In this document: piece after piece, positions 25,861 through 34,786 of the stretch
Position numbering within the stretch: position 1 is the stretch's first letter
How the letters are laid out: the number at the start of each line of letters is the position of its first letter
Assembly (NCBI RefSeq): GCF_000284035.1
Contig: NC_016887.1
Span: 2,542,001-2,606,000 of the forward strand
Source: Nocardia cyriacigeorgica GUH-2
GTDB taxonomy: Bacteria; Actinomycetota; Actinomycetes; Mycobacteriales; Mycobacteriaceae
Reading direction: 5' to 3'
DNA: 64,000 bases
Made by a program: the position numbers and the translations under genes
The notes under the pieces: model-generated
Told to the model about the DNA's origin: nothing
What the model saw: the letters and a program-made list of their open reading frames with translations, nothing else
Databases searched by the model: none

Positions 25861-27060
25861 ATGAGACAAGCAGTGATCGTGTCGACGGCGCGCACGCCGA
25901 TCGGCAAGGCCTATCGAGGCGCGTTCAGCGATACCTCGGGCCAGCGGTTGGCCGCCCACGCGATCGAACATGCGGTGCGCCGCGCCGGAATCGAGGGCGC
26001 GGAGATCGATGACGTCGTGCTCGGCTGCGCGTTGCAGCAGGGTTCGACCGGCAACAATGTCGCCCGCCAGGCGGCGCTGCGGGCCGGTCTACCCGACGCG
26101 GTGTCCGGGATGACCATCGACCGGCAGTGCTCATCGGGGCTGATGGCGATCGCCACCGCGGCCAAACAGATCGTCGCCGACGGCATGCGGATCACGGTCG
26201 GCGGCGGTGTCGAATCGATCTCGCTGGTGCAGAACGACCACGCCAACACCTATCGCGCCACCGACCCCTGGCTGAACGAGCATGTGCCGTCGATCTATAT
26301 GCCGATGCTGCACACCGCCGAGATCGTCGCCGAACGCTACGGCGTGACCCGCGAGCGTCAGGACGAGTTCGCGCTGCTGTCCCAGCAGCGCACCGCCGCG
26401 GCGCAGCAGGCCGGTCGCTTCGACGACGAGATCGTCGCGCTGCCCTCGGTCGTCCGCGGCGCCGACCCCGAGACCGGCGAGGTCGTCGAGCGACAGGTGA
26501 GCTTGGCCGAGGACGAGGGCAACCGGCCCGGTACCACGCTCGACACCCTGGCCGGCCTGCGGCCCGTGCTGCCGGACGGCCGGATCACCCAGGTGTCGAC
26601 CGTGACCGCGGGCAATGCGTCGCAACTCTCCGACGGCGCGTCGGCGTCGGTGCTGATGGAGGCCGGTGAGGCCGAACGGCGCGGGCTGACCCCACTGGGG
26701 ATCTACCGCGGCATCGCGGTGGCCGGTCGTGCGCCCGACGAGATGGGCATCGGGCCGGTGTTCGCCATCCCGAAGCTGCTCGACACCCACGGTCTCACCA
26801 TCGACGACATCGGGCTGTGGGAGCTCAACGAGGCGTTCGCCTCCCAGGCGGTGTACTGCCGGGACAAGCTCGGGATCGATCCGGAGCGGCTCAACGTCAA
26901 CGGTGGTGGCATTTCCATCGGGCACCCGTACGGGATGACCGGTGCGCGGCTGGTCGGGCACGCGCTGATCGAAGGCCGGCGACGCGGGGTCCGATACGTC
27001 GTGATCACCATGTGCGTCGGCGGCGGCATGGGCGCGGCCGGGCTGTTCGAGGTGGTCTGA
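25861..27060 (+). CDS. Thiolase (acetyl-CoA acyltransferase)
   Basis: 399-aa thiolase. The nucleophilic Cys is in [13 protein letters not shown], a second block reads [20 protein letters not shown] with the catalytic His, and the last signature is [15 protein letters not shown] with the second Cys. Length and motifs fit degradative thiolases (FadA type) that cleave 3-oxoacyl-CoA. It follows the transporter by 55 bp and is probably co-transcribed. It would provide the chain-shortening step after the dehydrogenases, hydratase and SDRs of the island. Confidence 0.92.
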   Translation: MRQAVIVSTARTPIGKAYRGAFSDTSGQRLAAHAIEHAVRRAGIEGAEIDDVVLGCALQQGSTGNNVARQAALRAGLPDAVSGMTIDRQCSSGLMAIATAAKQIVADGMRITVGGGVESISLVQNDHANTYRATDPWLNEHVPSIYMPMLHTAEIVAERYGVTRERQDEFALLSQQRTAAAQQAGRFDDEIVALPSVVRGADPETGEVVERQVSLAEDEGNRPGTTLDTLAGLRPVLPDGRITQVSTVTAGNASQLSDGASASVLMEAGEAERRGLTPLGIYRGIAVAGRAPDEMGIGPVFAIPKLLDTHGLTIDDIGLWELNEAFASQAVYCRDKLGIDPERLNVNGGGISIGHPYGMTGARLVGHALIEGRRRGVRYVVITMCVGGGMGAAGLFEVV

Positions 27061-27105
27061 CGCCAGTGCGTCGACGCGCCAGCGACATCTGCGCAGGCCA
27101 TCGAA

Positions 27106-27130
27106 ATTAGAACTGATGTCAATATTGAAA
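27106..27130. promoter_or_regulatory. Degenerate operator-like site before maoC
   Basis: AATTAGAACTGATGTCAATATTGAA-type sequence ending 17 bp before the hydratase ATG. It keeps CTGA-T-GTCA with one change from the CTGACGTCAG core. It is the weakest of the four candidate sites and overlaps the expected promoter. Confidence 0.4.
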
Positions 27131-27146
27131 CTGTAGGAGAATCAGC

Positions 27147-27620
27147 ATGGTCGATACGACCGTCCTTCCGGTTCGGCCGAAGAGCTACGCCGAACTCACC
27201 GAACTGATCGGCCGCGAACTCGGCCCGACCGACTGGCACGAGGTGACCCAGCAGCGGGTCGACGCCTTCGCCGACGCCACCGGCGATCACCAGTGGATCC
27301 ACGTCGATCCCGAACGCGCCGCGGCGAGCCCGCTCGGCGGCACCATCGCGCACGGGCTCTACAGCCTGTCGCTGGGACCGGCGCTGTCGTACACGTTGCT
27401 GGCCTTCGACGGATTCACCCACAGCCTGAACTACGGCTACAACAAGGTCCGTTTCCCGGGCCCGGTTCCGGTGGGATCGCGAATCCGCATGCGCGCCACC
27501 ATCGTTTCCGCCGAGCAGGTCGCGGGCGGCATCCAGATCGTCATGCGCCAGGTCGTGGAACGCGAGGGCAGTGACAAGCCCGTGGTCGTGGCCGAATCGG
27601 TCGCTCGCGTCGTCGAATAA
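27147..27620 (+). CDS. MaoC-like enoyl-CoA hydratase
   Basis: 157-aa hot-dog-fold protein. The hydratase-2 motif is present as FADATGDHQWIHVDPERAA (catalytic Asp and His) followed by GGTIAHGLYSLSL. This is the (R)-specific enoyl-CoA hydratase / MaoC pattern, and its length is normal for a single domain. TAGGAG lies 12 bases before ATG 27147. The degenerate operator upstream suggests membership of the same regulon. It would hydrate the 2-enoyl-CoA made by the dehydrogenases. Confidence 0.9.
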   Translation: MVDTTVLPVRPKSYAELTELIGRELGPTDWHEVTQQRVDAFADATGDHQWIHVDPERAAASPLGGTIAHGLYSLSLGPALSYTLLAFDGFTHSLNYGYNKVRFPGPVPVGSRIRMRATIVSAEQVAGGIQIVMRQVVEREGSDKPVVVAESVARVVE

Positions 27621-27660
27621 CCGCCCACCCGAACAGAATCCCACCGAAAGAGGAATCTCC

Positions 27661-28362
27661 ATGAAGGTACGCAAACTCGCGGTATCGACGGCTGCCGGCC
27701 TGGCCGCGCTGACGCTGTGTTCGGCCACCGCCACCGCTGAGCCGTTGAGTGTGGACATCGCACCGAAGGTCAACTACACCGCCTATCAGGACGGTAAGAC
27801 GGCGGTGATCACCGTCGATGCCGGCCAACTCGTCATCGATGACGGCAAATTCCAGATCCGCGCCGACGACGGCTCGGTGCTGGCCGGTGTGCCGCTCGAA
27901 TTCAACGTCAACAATGTGGCCTTCCCCATCGACGCCGAGATCGACGGGCACACCGCGCGGCTCACCCCATCGCTGGACCCGGCCCGCGCGGTGGAGAAGC
28001 CGGTCGCCCTGCCGTTCCAGGAGCACGCGCCGTGGAAGACACCCTACGACCGTGAGGTCGCGGCCTTCTCCCGGATGGCGGGCACCATCACCATGGCCGG
28101 TGTGGCAGGCGGTGTCGTCGGCGCGGTCGGTGCCGGCGTCATCGGCTGCCTCGTCGGCGGTGTCACCCTGGCCGCCGCGACCAGCCCGGTGGCCATGATG
28201 TTCGGTGCCGGACCGATCGCCGGTTGCCTCATCGGTGCGGGCGCGCTCGCGCCGATCGGCGCCGTCGCCGGAGCGCTGATCGTCGGCGCGCCGGTGATGA
28301 CGGCCGCGGTGATCCAGTACTTCACCACGATCAACGAGCCGTTCCCGGCGCCGGTGAAGTAA
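27661..28362 (+). CDS. Secreted or membrane-inserted Gly-rich protein
   Basis: 233-aa protein with an N-terminal signal peptide (MKVRKLAVSTAAGLAALTLC, cleavage likely after TATAEP). A beta-type domain follows to about residue 125. The C-terminal part is very hydrophobic and glycine/alanine-rich (TMAGVAGGVVGAVGAGVIGC, LVGGVTLAAATSP, GCLIGAGALAPIGAVAGALI), a glycine-zipper pattern able to insert in membranes. The family is actinobacterial and uncharacterised. A protein of the same general design lies at 50356-51219. GAAAGAGGA precedes ATG 27661, and a strong terminator follows. Confidence 0.8.
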   Translation: MKVRKLAVSTAAGLAALTLCSATATAEPLSVDIAPKVNYTAYQDGKTAVITVDAGQLVIDDGKFQIRADDGSVLAGVPLEFNVNNVAFPIDAEIDGHTARLTPSLDPARAVEKPVALPFQEHAPWKTPYDREVAAFSRMAGTITMAGVAGGVVGAVGAGVIGCLVGGVTLAAATSPVAMMFGAGPIAGCLIGAGALAPIGAVAGALIVGAPVMTAAVIQYFTTINEPFPAPVK

Positions 28363-28380
28363 CCGCGCTGCCGGATTGTT

Positions 28381-28415
28381 CGAGCGCCCTACGGCAGTCG
28401 GCCGTAGGGCGCTCG
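28381..28415 (+). terminator. 15-bp hairpin terminator
   Basis: Perfect inverted repeat CGAGCGCCCTACGGC / GCCGTAGGGCGCTCG with loop AGTCG, 19 bp after the secreted-protein stop. Confidence 0.8.
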
Positions 28416-28492
28416 CTCATGTCCGGCTCGGCGAGCCGGACGGCGATGGGTCCTGGTGATGCCGGGCTGGGTGAGCGCATACGGTGACGGGT

Positions 28493-29083
28493 ATGTCGAT
28501 CTCACCCGATGACGTCTACCGTCGAGCCGCGCGGACGATCGCGCACGGGCAGCGCCTGGAAGTGAACGCGCTGATCGACCAATTGCATGTCTCGCGGGCC
28601 ACGCTGTTCCGCAAGGCGGGCAACCGCGAACAGATCCTCGGCGAGGCGATCTGGCGGATAGCCGACCACAGCTTCGGTGCCGCGAGCGCTCGGTGGCGGC
28701 GGGCCTACGGCGGTGCGGTCCGCGACGGGTCCGGGACGTTGCGATCGGTCCGCATCATCACCGATCACGGTGCCGCGATCGCGGCGGACCGCGGTATGCG
28801 GCGACTGCTGGACGAGGAACCGAAGGTGGCGATGCGGGTGCTGACCGACCCGTACGGCGCGGTACAGCCCCGCACGATCGCGCGGGTGCAGCAGCTGATC
28901 GCCGACGACGTGCGCGAGGCCGGTCTCGAGCCGGCGGTCGAACTCGACGATCTGGCCTATGCCGTTGTGCGGCTGGGGGAATCGATGTTGTACGCCGATC
29001 TCCTGGCCGGGCGCCGGCCGAATATCGACAACGCCAACACCCTGGTCGCCGCACTCATCACCGGCGTGCTGGCTGCGCGCTGA
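28493..29083 (+). CDS. TetR-like regulator, QsdR type
   Basis: 196-aa regulator with an N-terminal HTH (GQRLEVNALIDQLHVSRATL, FRKAGNREQILGEAIW). The C-terminal region with RIITDHGAAIAADRGMRRLLD and DLAYAVVRLGESMLYADLLAG resembles the QsdR group, which in Rhodococcus controls the quorum-quenching lactonase gene qsdA. No lactonase gene is adjacent, so the target is unknown. ATG 28493 was chosen over GTG 28484. It converges on the lipase gene with a shared terminator. Confidence 0.8.
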   Translation: MSISPDDVYRRAARTIAHGQRLEVNALIDQLHVSRATLFRKAGNREQILGEAIWRIADHSFGAASARWRRAYGGAVRDGSGTLRSVRIITDHGAAIAADRGMRRLLDEEPKVAMRVLTDPYGAVQPRTIARVQQLIADDVREAGLEPAVELDDLAYAVVRLGESMLYADLLAGRRPNIDNANTLVAALITGVLAAR

Positions 29084-29102
29084 GCAGGTTTCGCCGGCAC
29101 GC

Positions 29103-29138
29103 CGAAGAGGCTGCCACGAACACGTGACAGCCTCTCGG
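29103..29138. terminator. Convergent hairpin terminator
   Basis: Inverted repeat AGAGGCTG / CAGCCTCT (29106-29113 and 29128-29135), extended by CCG/CGG outside and CACG/CGTG inside. It sits between the TetR-like gene and the lipase stop. Confidence 0.65.
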
Positions 29139-29166
29139 CCCCGGGACGGGTGGTCTGTTCGGTTGG

Positions 29167-30396
29167 TCAGGACCCGCAGTTACCTTGTGCGGGCCTGCCG
29201 TTCAAGCGTTCGCCGAGCCAATCCACGGCGTCGTCGCCGCCGATCATGACCGCGCCCGCATGATCGGCCAGCGGGTAGGCATGCCATTCGACGGTATTGC
29301 CGCCCGCGCACCAGTCGGCGCGCAATTGCTCGCCGAGACCGTAGGACACGACCTGATCGGTGGTTCCGTGGAAGAGGTAGAGCGGGAAAGCAGTGCGAAC
29401 GCTGCCCAGACGGTCCTCGCCGAGCCGTTGCCGCCACTGCGGATCGTCGAGTGGGTTGCGTGCGAGTGCCTCGTTCAGCGAATGGCCCTCGCCGGCGCGC
29501 ACATTGTCCAGGACGCAGCCACCGCGCAGCTGCTGCACGAGGTCACGGCCCTGGGCGGTCAGATACGAGTCCAGATCGAGTTCGGGATAGGCCGCGTCGT
29601 GGCCGATCGCGACCATGAGCGAGGCCGCTGGATTCCCGTCGCTGCCGTTCTTGTCGAGTGCGTCTTTCAGCACATCGGCGGGAACGCCGCCGCTGGCCGC
29701 GGCCTTCACCTGGAGCTCCGGTGCGTACTCACCGGCGAGTTCGGCCGCCCAGGCGCTGGCCTGGCCACCCTGGGAGTAGCCCATGATCCCGACCGGCGAG
29801 GCCGGGCTCACCCCCGCCTGCCGCAGCTCGGGCAGGCGCTGGGCGGCGCGGGCGGCATCGAGGACGGCGGTGCCTTCGGAGCGGCCGACGAGATACGGGT
29901 GGTCGCCGGGAGTGCCCAGGCCGGGGTAGTCGGTGACGGCCACGGCCCAGCCGCGCATCAGCAGCTCACCGACCGACATGCCCTCGAGATTCTTGCCCTG
30001 GATGAACGTAGCCGATGGCGCGCACTGATCGCCCATACCGACGGTGCCGACAGCGTAGGTCACCAACGGCCGGGTTCCGGTCTTGCCGTCCTCGGGCACG
30101 ATCACGGTGCCGGACACGACGCTCGGCTGGCCCAGGGCGTCGGTCGAGTGGTAGAAGATCTTCCACGCCTTGGTCGGGGTCGGCAGGCCCGGCACCACCT
30201 TGAAGGAATAGGGCTCCGCGCTGATCACGTCACCGGGTGCGCCGGCTGGGGCGGTGGGGGCGGTGGCGCCGGGTTGCTCCTCGGCGCCGGCCGGGCCTAG
30301 CCCGGTGAAAGTGCTCGCTGCCAGCGTGACAGCGATGGTGAGCAGTGCCAGCCGGCCGGCGAATGCGGGCCGCGCTCGGCGGCGGGTGTGGTTCAT
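29167..30396 (-). CDS. Secretory lipase (LIP family)
   Basis: 409-aa exported esterase/lipase. The signal peptide RRRARPAFAGRLALLTIAVT / LAASTFTGLGPAGAEE begins it. The LIP-family core follows: SGTVIVPEDGKTGTRPLVTY, DYPGLGTPGDHPYLVG, and the nucleophile elbow GIMGYSQGGQASAWAAEL; then HGTTDQVVSY (Asp) and HAGAVMIG (His). Likely substrates are acylglycerols or fatty-acid esters outside the cell. It is divergent from the SDR at 30723 and shares a promoter region with palindrome 30615-30636, so released fatty acids may feed the neighbouring pathway (inference). Confidence 0.9.
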   Translation of the reverse strand: MNHTRRRARPAFAGRLALLTIAVTLAASTFTGLGPAGAEEQPGATAPTAPAGAPGDVISAEPYSFKVVPGLPTPTKAWKIFYHSTDALGQPSVVSGTVIVPEDGKTGTRPLVTYAVGTVGMGDQCAPSATFIQGKNLEGMSVGELLMRGWAVAVTDYPGLGTPGDHPYLVGRSEGTAVLDAARAAQRLPELRQAGVSPASPVGIMGYSQGGQASAWAAELAGEYAPELQVKAAASGGVPADVLKDALDKNGSDGNPAASLMVAIGHDAAYPELDLDSYLTAQGRDLVQQLRGGCVLDNVRAGEGHSLNEALARNPLDDPQWRQRLGEDRLGSVRTAFPLYLFHGTTDQVVSYGLGEQLRADWCAGGNTVEWHAYPLADHAGAVMIGGDDAVDWLGERLNGRPAQGNCGS

Positions 30397-30722
30397 GGGT
30401 TCTCCTGGATGTCCTGGGCGAGAACGGGGTTCGGCACGACACGCGCGACTTTCCGATCTCTGCGCCCAGATGACTGGTTGATGTCGGCGCCACAGTCATG
30501 AAACATCGCTCACAAGTGATTCACAATACTTGACTTTGTTGGTTCGGTTAAAGTATTGGGCGCGCCTCGGAATGTGAAGCCTTGACCTGCTGAACAGGGC
30601 GCTATAGCTTTATTGAAGCTGACGTCAGATTCAATGAAATCGCCGGTCCGGCGGCGTCCGACTGGCGTGAGAACACATCACGGCGGGCTATCCCGGCATC
30701 GTCTTCGAACAAAGGAACCTCA
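30397..30722. other. Divergent promoter region, lipase/SDR
   Basis: No gene. It holds the predicted TetR operator 30615-30636, and a spaced inverted repeat CAATACTT (30524-30531) / AAGTATTG (30551-30558) within an A/T-rich patch containing TTGACT (30530-30535), a possible -35 element of a plus-strand promoter. RBS AAAGGAAC lies just before the SDR GTG. Confidence 0.5.
30615..30636. promoter_or_regulatory. Best copy of the predicted TetR operator
   Basis: TTGAA-GC-TGACGTCA-GA-TTCAA, a 22-bp palindrome broken at only one base pair, 86 bp before the SDR gene. It shares the 10-bp core with 24278-24287 and the outer arms with 14079-14100. Confidence 0.75.
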
Positions 30723-31538
30723 GTGAAGGTCAACGCAAAGACCGCCATCGTGACCGGCGCCGGGCGCGGGATCGGCGCCGCGCTCTGCGCTCGGCTGGTG
30801 CAGGCCGGCGCCCGGGTCGTCGTCGCGGATCTCGATGAAGCCGCCGCCGGCGACGTGGCGGATGCGCTATGTGCCGAACGGCCGGATGCCGCGGTCGCGG
30901 TGGCGGGAGACGTCGCCGATGAAAGCTATCTGCGCGAGCTGATCGCGACGGCCGAGGACCGCTTCGGACCGGTGCAGCTGTTCTTCGCCAATGCCGGAAT
31001 CCCCGGTCGTCCAGGCCTCGGCGACGACGACGGCTGGACTCGCGCCTTCGATGTGCACGTCCTGGCGCATGTGCGGGCGGCGCGGATGTTGGTCGACGGC
31101 TGGGTCGAGCGCGGCGAGGGCTACTTCGTCTCGACCGCGTCGGCCGCGGGTCTGCTGACCCAGATCGGGGCCGCCGACTATTCGGTCACCAAGCACGCCG
31201 CGGTGGCCTTCGCCGAATGGCTCAGCGTGACCTACGGCGGCCAGGGCGTTCGGGTGAGCTGCCTGTGCCCGATGGGAGTGGACACCGCGATGTTGCAGGC
31301 CGGCACGGAATCCGATGATCGCTGGGGTGCCGCCGCCGCGCGTGCCGTCACCGCGGCGGGTGCGGTGCTGAGCCCCGACGACGTCGCCGGCGAGGTGCTC
31401 GCCGCCGTCGAGGACGAACGCTTCCTGATCCTGCCGCACGCTCAGGTCGCTGAGATGCATCGGCAGAAGGTCACCGACTACGACAGGTGGTTGCGCGGCA
31501 TGCGCCGCTACCAGGCCTCACTGCTCGCCGTCGAGTGA
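30723..31538 (+). CDS. Short-chain dehydrogenase
   Basis: 271-aa SDR: TGAGRGIGAALC, VVVADLDEAAAGD (acidic after strand 2, so NAD(H) is likely), FFANAGIPGRPG, STASAAGLL, YSVTK, and CPMGVDTAM. It starts at GTG 30723 after AAAGGAAC. Its first neighbour, the HAD gene, starts right at its stop, so the SDR-HAD pair mirrors the end of the large operon upstream. The operator-like palindrome before it places it in the same putative regulon. Confidence 0.88.
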   Translation: MKVNAKTAIVTGAGRGIGAALCARLVQAGARVVVADLDEAAAGDVADALCAERPDAAVAVAGDVADESYLRELIATAEDRFGPVQLFFANAGIPGRPGLGDDDGWTRAFDVHVLAHVRAARMLVDGWVERGEGYFVSTASAAGLLTQIGAADYSVTKHAAVAFAEWLSVTYGGQGVRVSCLCPMGVDTAMLQAGTESDDRWGAAAARAVTAAGAVLSPDDVAGEVLAAVEDERFLILPHAQVAEMHRQKVTDYDRWLRGMRRYQASLLAVE

Positions 31539-31546
31539 GGCACCGG

Positions 31547-32269
31547 ATGTCCACGGGGCAGCCGTGCGCACCGGAACCGAAGCGGCGCAGGGCGATTCTG
31601 GTCGATTTCGGCGGCGTCCTCACCACCAGTGTGCTCGCCGGCTTCCGGGCGTTCGGTGCGCGCATCAGCGTCGATCCGGATCTGCCGGTCCGCTTGATCA
31701 TCGGCGATCCGGTGGTTCGCGGATGCTTCGCGGCCTTCGAGGCGGGGCAGTGCGGCGATCAGCACTTCGAGCGGGTGCTGGCCGCGGCGCTGGCCCGGCA
31801 CGGCGGCCGCGTCGAAGCCGAGGGTCTCCTGCGCGACATTCGCGCCGAAATCGCACCCGACGCCGAGATGATCGAGCTGGTCGCCGGTCTGCGCGCGGCG
31901 GGCCATCCGGTGGCATTGGTGTCGAACTCGATGGGACACGGCTGTTTCGACGGGTACGACCTCGCCACCCTGGTCGATGTGACGGTCGTATCCACCGAGG
32001 TCGGTCTGCGCAAACCGAGCCGCGAGATCTTCCGGCTGGCCTGCCGCGAACTCGGAGTCGAACCCGCCGACGCACTGCTCATCGATGACCTGCCGCACAA
32101 TATCGCCGGTGCCGAGCGCGCCGGGATCGACGGCATCCTGCACGGCAGCGCGCACCGCACCGCCGAGGAGCTCGCGACTCGCTACGGCATCTTCCCGCTC
32201 CTGCCGCCCTCCCCGCCGACGGCGAACTGGTGCTGGCGCCGCTCGGGCATGAGTTCCTGGCTTCGCTGA
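31547..32269 (+). CDS. HAD-family hydrolase, paralogue of the 21348 gene
   Basis: 240-aa HAD protein nearly parallel to the one at 21348: AILVDFGGVLTTSVLAGFRA, VALVSNSMGHGC, EVGLRKPSREIF, LLIDDLPHNIAGAERAG. It shares the DxG form of motif I. A longer proline/tryptophan-containing tail of about 20 residues is unique to this copy. ATG 31547 has GAGG 6 bases upstream; GTG 31535, overlapping the SDR stop, is an alternative. Two copies of this unusual HAD in one island point to a function tied to the pathway. Confidence 0.85.
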   Translation: MSTGQPCAPEPKRRRAILVDFGGVLTTSVLAGFRAFGARISVDPDLPVRLIIGDPVVRGCFAAFEAGQCGDQHFERVLAAALARHGGRVEAEGLLRDIRAEIAPDAEMIELVAGLRAAGHPVALVSNSMGHGCFDGYDLATLVDVTVVSTEVGLRKPSREIFRLACRELGVEPADALLIDDLPHNIAGAERAGIDGILHGSAHRTAEELATRYGIFPLLPPSPPTANWCWRRSGMSSWLR

Positions 32270-32371
32270 TCGCGCCACCGTGATCGGCACGCGGCCATAT
32301 TGATCGGGAGCCGGGTGCGCTCGGCCGTGACGGCTCACCGCACCGTACCCGCCGCGGGAGTCGGCCGGAAC

Positions 32372-33040
32372 TCAGTCGGCCGGGTCGGCCAGCAGCCCGT
32401 TGTCGCGCGCGATCTTCTCGATCTGCTCGGGCGTGCCGCCCATGATCGTGCGCACGTGTTCGGTGACCAGCTCGATGGGCCAGTTCCACCAGGCCGCGCG
32501 CAGCAGCCGGTCGATGTCGTCGTCGGAGAAGCGCTTCTTGACCGGCCGGGCCGGGTTGCCGCCGACGATGGTGTACGGGGCGACATCGCCGGTGACGACG
32601 GCACCGGTGGCGATGATCGCGCCGTCGCCGATGCGCACACCCGGCATCACCAAGCTGTTGTAACCGAACCAGACATCATTGCCGACGACGGTGTCGCCGC
32701 GGCTGGGGATCGAGGTGATGATGTCCATGGTCTCCTCGGCCCAGGTGCCGCCGAAGATGGTGAACGGAAACGTGGACACGCCATGGGTCGGATGGTTGGC
32801 GCCGGCCATGATGAACCGGGTGTTCGTCGCAATGGCGCAGTAGCGGCCGATGATCAGCTTCTCCGGGCCGTACGGGTAGAGCACGTTGTTCGTTTCGAAC
32901 TCGGTGGGGGCGTGCGGATCGTCGAAATAGGTGTAGTCACCGACTTCGATGCGATCGGAGGTGATGTGCGGTGCGAGGAAAACCGTGCGGTCGGTATGTG
33001 GCAGCGGAAACCGGGCCGCGGGATCAGGAATGGTCGACAC
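32372..33040 (-). CDS. CatB/Vat-like hexapeptide O-acetyltransferase
   Basis: 222-aa left-handed beta-helix acyltransferase of the xenobiotic acetyltransferase group. Typical features are YTYFDDPHAPTEFETNNVLY, KLIIGRYCAIATNTRFIMAG, the catalytic His in ANHPTHGVSTFPF, hexapeptide repeats IGDGAIIATGAVVTGDVAPY and VVGNDVWFGYNSLVMPGVRI, and PARPVKKRF before the C-terminal helix. Relatives acetylate streptogramin A or chloramphenicol, but many act on sugars or unknown acceptors. It stands alone, convergent with the HAD gene. A drug-modifying role is possible but unproven. Confidence 0.88.
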   Translation of the reverse strand: MSTIPDPAARFPLPHTDRTVFLAPHITSDRIEVGDYTYFDDPHAPTEFETNNVLYPYGPEKLIIGRYCAIATNTRFIMAGANHPTHGVSTFPFTIFGGTWAEETMDIITSIPSRGDTVVGNDVWFGYNSLVMPGVRIGDGAIIATGAVVTGDVAPYTIVGGNPARPVKKRFSDDDIDRLLRAAWWNWPIELVTEHVRTIMGGTPEQIEKIARDNGLLADPAD

Positions 33041-33172
33041 CCGGTCGAGCCTAGTTCCGGGCTACCCCGCCGGGCGAGCCACGCATCCGACGGCTACTGG
33101 AGTTCTCTGAAGAGGCCAGAGATCAGCAACTGGATATGGAATGCAGGTCCAGTTACCGGCGATGCTGGTGCG

Positions 33173-33802
33173 ATGGTGCGTCGGCTGGTCGCGTTGTACG
33201 CGGGATTGTGGTTGTACGGGTTCTCCATGGCCGTGATGGTGCGGGCGGGGCTCGGTCTGGACCCGTGGGATGTCTTTCACCAGGGCGTGGCCGAGCACGT
33301 GCCGCTGAGCTTCGGGATGGTGACCGCACTGACGGGTGTGGCGGTCCTGCTCGCGTGGATTCCGTTGCGGCAGCGGCCCGGACTGGGCACGGTGAGCAAT
33401 GTCGTGGTGATCGCGGTGGCGGTCGATGTGGGCCTGTGGCTGCTGCCGGCCTGGCAGCCGTTGCCCGTGCGAGTGGGCGCGATGATCGCCGCGGTGGTGC
33501 TGAACGCGGTGGCGACGGTGTTCTACATCGGCGCAGGCATGGGTCCTGGCCCGCGCGACGGCCTGATGACAGGCCTGGTGCGGCGCACCGGACTGTCGGT
33601 GCGCGCCGTGCGCACCACCATCGAGGTGACCGTCCTGGCCACCGGATGGCTGCTCGGCGGCTCGGTCGGCATCGGCACTGTGGTCTACGCGTTCGGTATC
33701 GGCCCGCTGATCCAACTGCTGATCCCGGTGGCGAATCGCTGGCTGCCGGGATTCCAGGAAGTGCCCGCTCGGCCACCGCAACCGGTGCCCGCGACCGCGT
33801 AA
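33173..33802 (+). CDS. YczE/YitT-like membrane protein
   Basis: 209-aa protein with five predicted membrane segments. The first contains LYGFSMAVMVRAGLGLDPWD, which is diagnostic of the YczE-like family, and residues about 120-135 read FYIGAGMGPGPRDGLMTGL, the family's second conserved loop. The C-terminal tail is short and proline-rich. Function in actinobacteria is unknown; a transport or post-translational role has been discussed for Bacillus YczE. It is followed after 75 bp by the methyltransferase gene. Confidence 0.8.
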   Translation: MVRRLVALYAGLWLYGFSMAVMVRAGLGLDPWDVFHQGVAEHVPLSFGMVTALTGVAVLLAWIPLRQRPGLGTVSNVVVIAVAVDVGLWLLPAWQPLPVRVGAMIAAVVLNAVATVFYIGAGMGPGPRDGLMTGLVRRTGLSVRAVRTTIEVTVLATGWLLGGSVGIGTVVYAFGIGPLIQLLIPVANRWLPGFQEVPARPPQPVPATA

Positions 33803-33877
33803 TGGGTTGTGCCCCCACGACGTTTGCCCAACGCCTACGATGTGCGCACGGGAGATCTCCGTCGATGGGAGAGCGTG

Positions 33878-34708
33878 ATGAACGACAGTGCGAGCGTGGT
33901 GGATCCGAACACCCCCAGTATCGCGCGGGTGTACGACTACCTGCTCGGCGGGAAGGACAACTATCCCGTCGACCAGGAGATCGGCGACCACTTCAAGATC
34001 AATCTGCCGGGTTCGGTGTCCATCGCCTTCGGTAACCGGCAGGCCCTGGTCCGTGCGGTGCGCGATATCGCCTGCAGTGGGGTCAAGCAATTCATCGACC
34101 TGGGCAGCGGACTCCCGACCGCCGACAATGTGCACCAGATCGCGGCCCGCTACACCGAGGGCGCCAAGGTGGTCTACGTCGACAACGACCCCATCGTGCT
34201 CGCACACGGCCGCGCCCTGCTGGCCACCGACGAGAACACCACCGTGGTGCAGGCGGATGTGCGTGAGCCCGAGCGTATTCGCGACAGCGCCGAGGTGGCG
34301 CGGCTGATCGATTTCGACGAACCGGTCGCGATGGTGTTCAGCGCGATCCTGCACCACCTCAACGACGATGAAGACCCCAACGGTGTGGTGAACTACTGGC
34401 GCGACCAGATCCCCTCCGGTAGCCAGGTTTTCATCTCGCATTTCCGCTCCGGAGGCAATGCCGAGACCGAGGCCGCGGAGCAGAAGTTGCAGTCGACGTT
34501 CGGCCGGGGACGCTGGCGCACCGACGACGAGATCCGCGCGCTGTTCGGCGATCTCGAGATTCTGGAACCGGGTATCGTGCCCGCGGTGCTGTGGCGCCCG
34601 GATGCCCCGGACGCCGCCGACCCCGCGGTCTCCACCATCGGCACGCCGGAAAGGGAACTGACCGTATGGGATCAGCTGATCGTCGCGGGCCTGGCCCGCA
34701 AACCCTGA
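33878..34708 (+). CDS. SAM-dependent methyltransferase, DUF574 type
   Basis: 276-aa protein of the actinobacterial S-adenosyl methyltransferase family (PF04672 type). The N-terminal PSIARVYDYLLGGKDNYPVD is the family hallmark. The SAM site is QFIDLGSGLPTADNVHQIA, followed by VVYVDNDPIVLAHGRALL and AMVFSAILHHLNDDEDP. GGGAGAG precedes ATG 33878. Nocardia and Streptomyces genomes carry many copies with unknown acceptors, and nothing in the neighbourhood identifies this one. Confidence 0.92.
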   Translation: MNDSASVVDPNTPSIARVYDYLLGGKDNYPVDQEIGDHFKINLPGSVSIAFGNRQALVRAVRDIACSGVKQFIDLGSGLPTADNVHQIAARYTEGAKVVYVDNDPIVLAHGRALLATDENTTVVQADVREPERIRDSAEVARLIDFDEPVAMVFSAILHHLNDDEDPNGVVNYWRDQIPSGSQVFISHFRSGGNAETEAAEQKLQSTFGRGRWRTDDEIRALFGDLEILEPGIVPAVLWRPDAPDAADPAVSTIGTPERELTVWDQLIVAGLARKP

Positions 34709-34786
34709 GGGACTTAAGCCACATCTTCGCGCGGCGCGCCGACTCGGCACTTGTCCGAGCGGCGTGTCTGCGCCGATCATGATCAC

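Noticed and set aside
32300..33802. 500-aa plus-strand frame beginning antisense to the acetyltransferase
   Set aside because: Only its last 209 residues match a family (YczE/YitT-like, start 33173); the rest is antisense to the hexapeptide enzyme.
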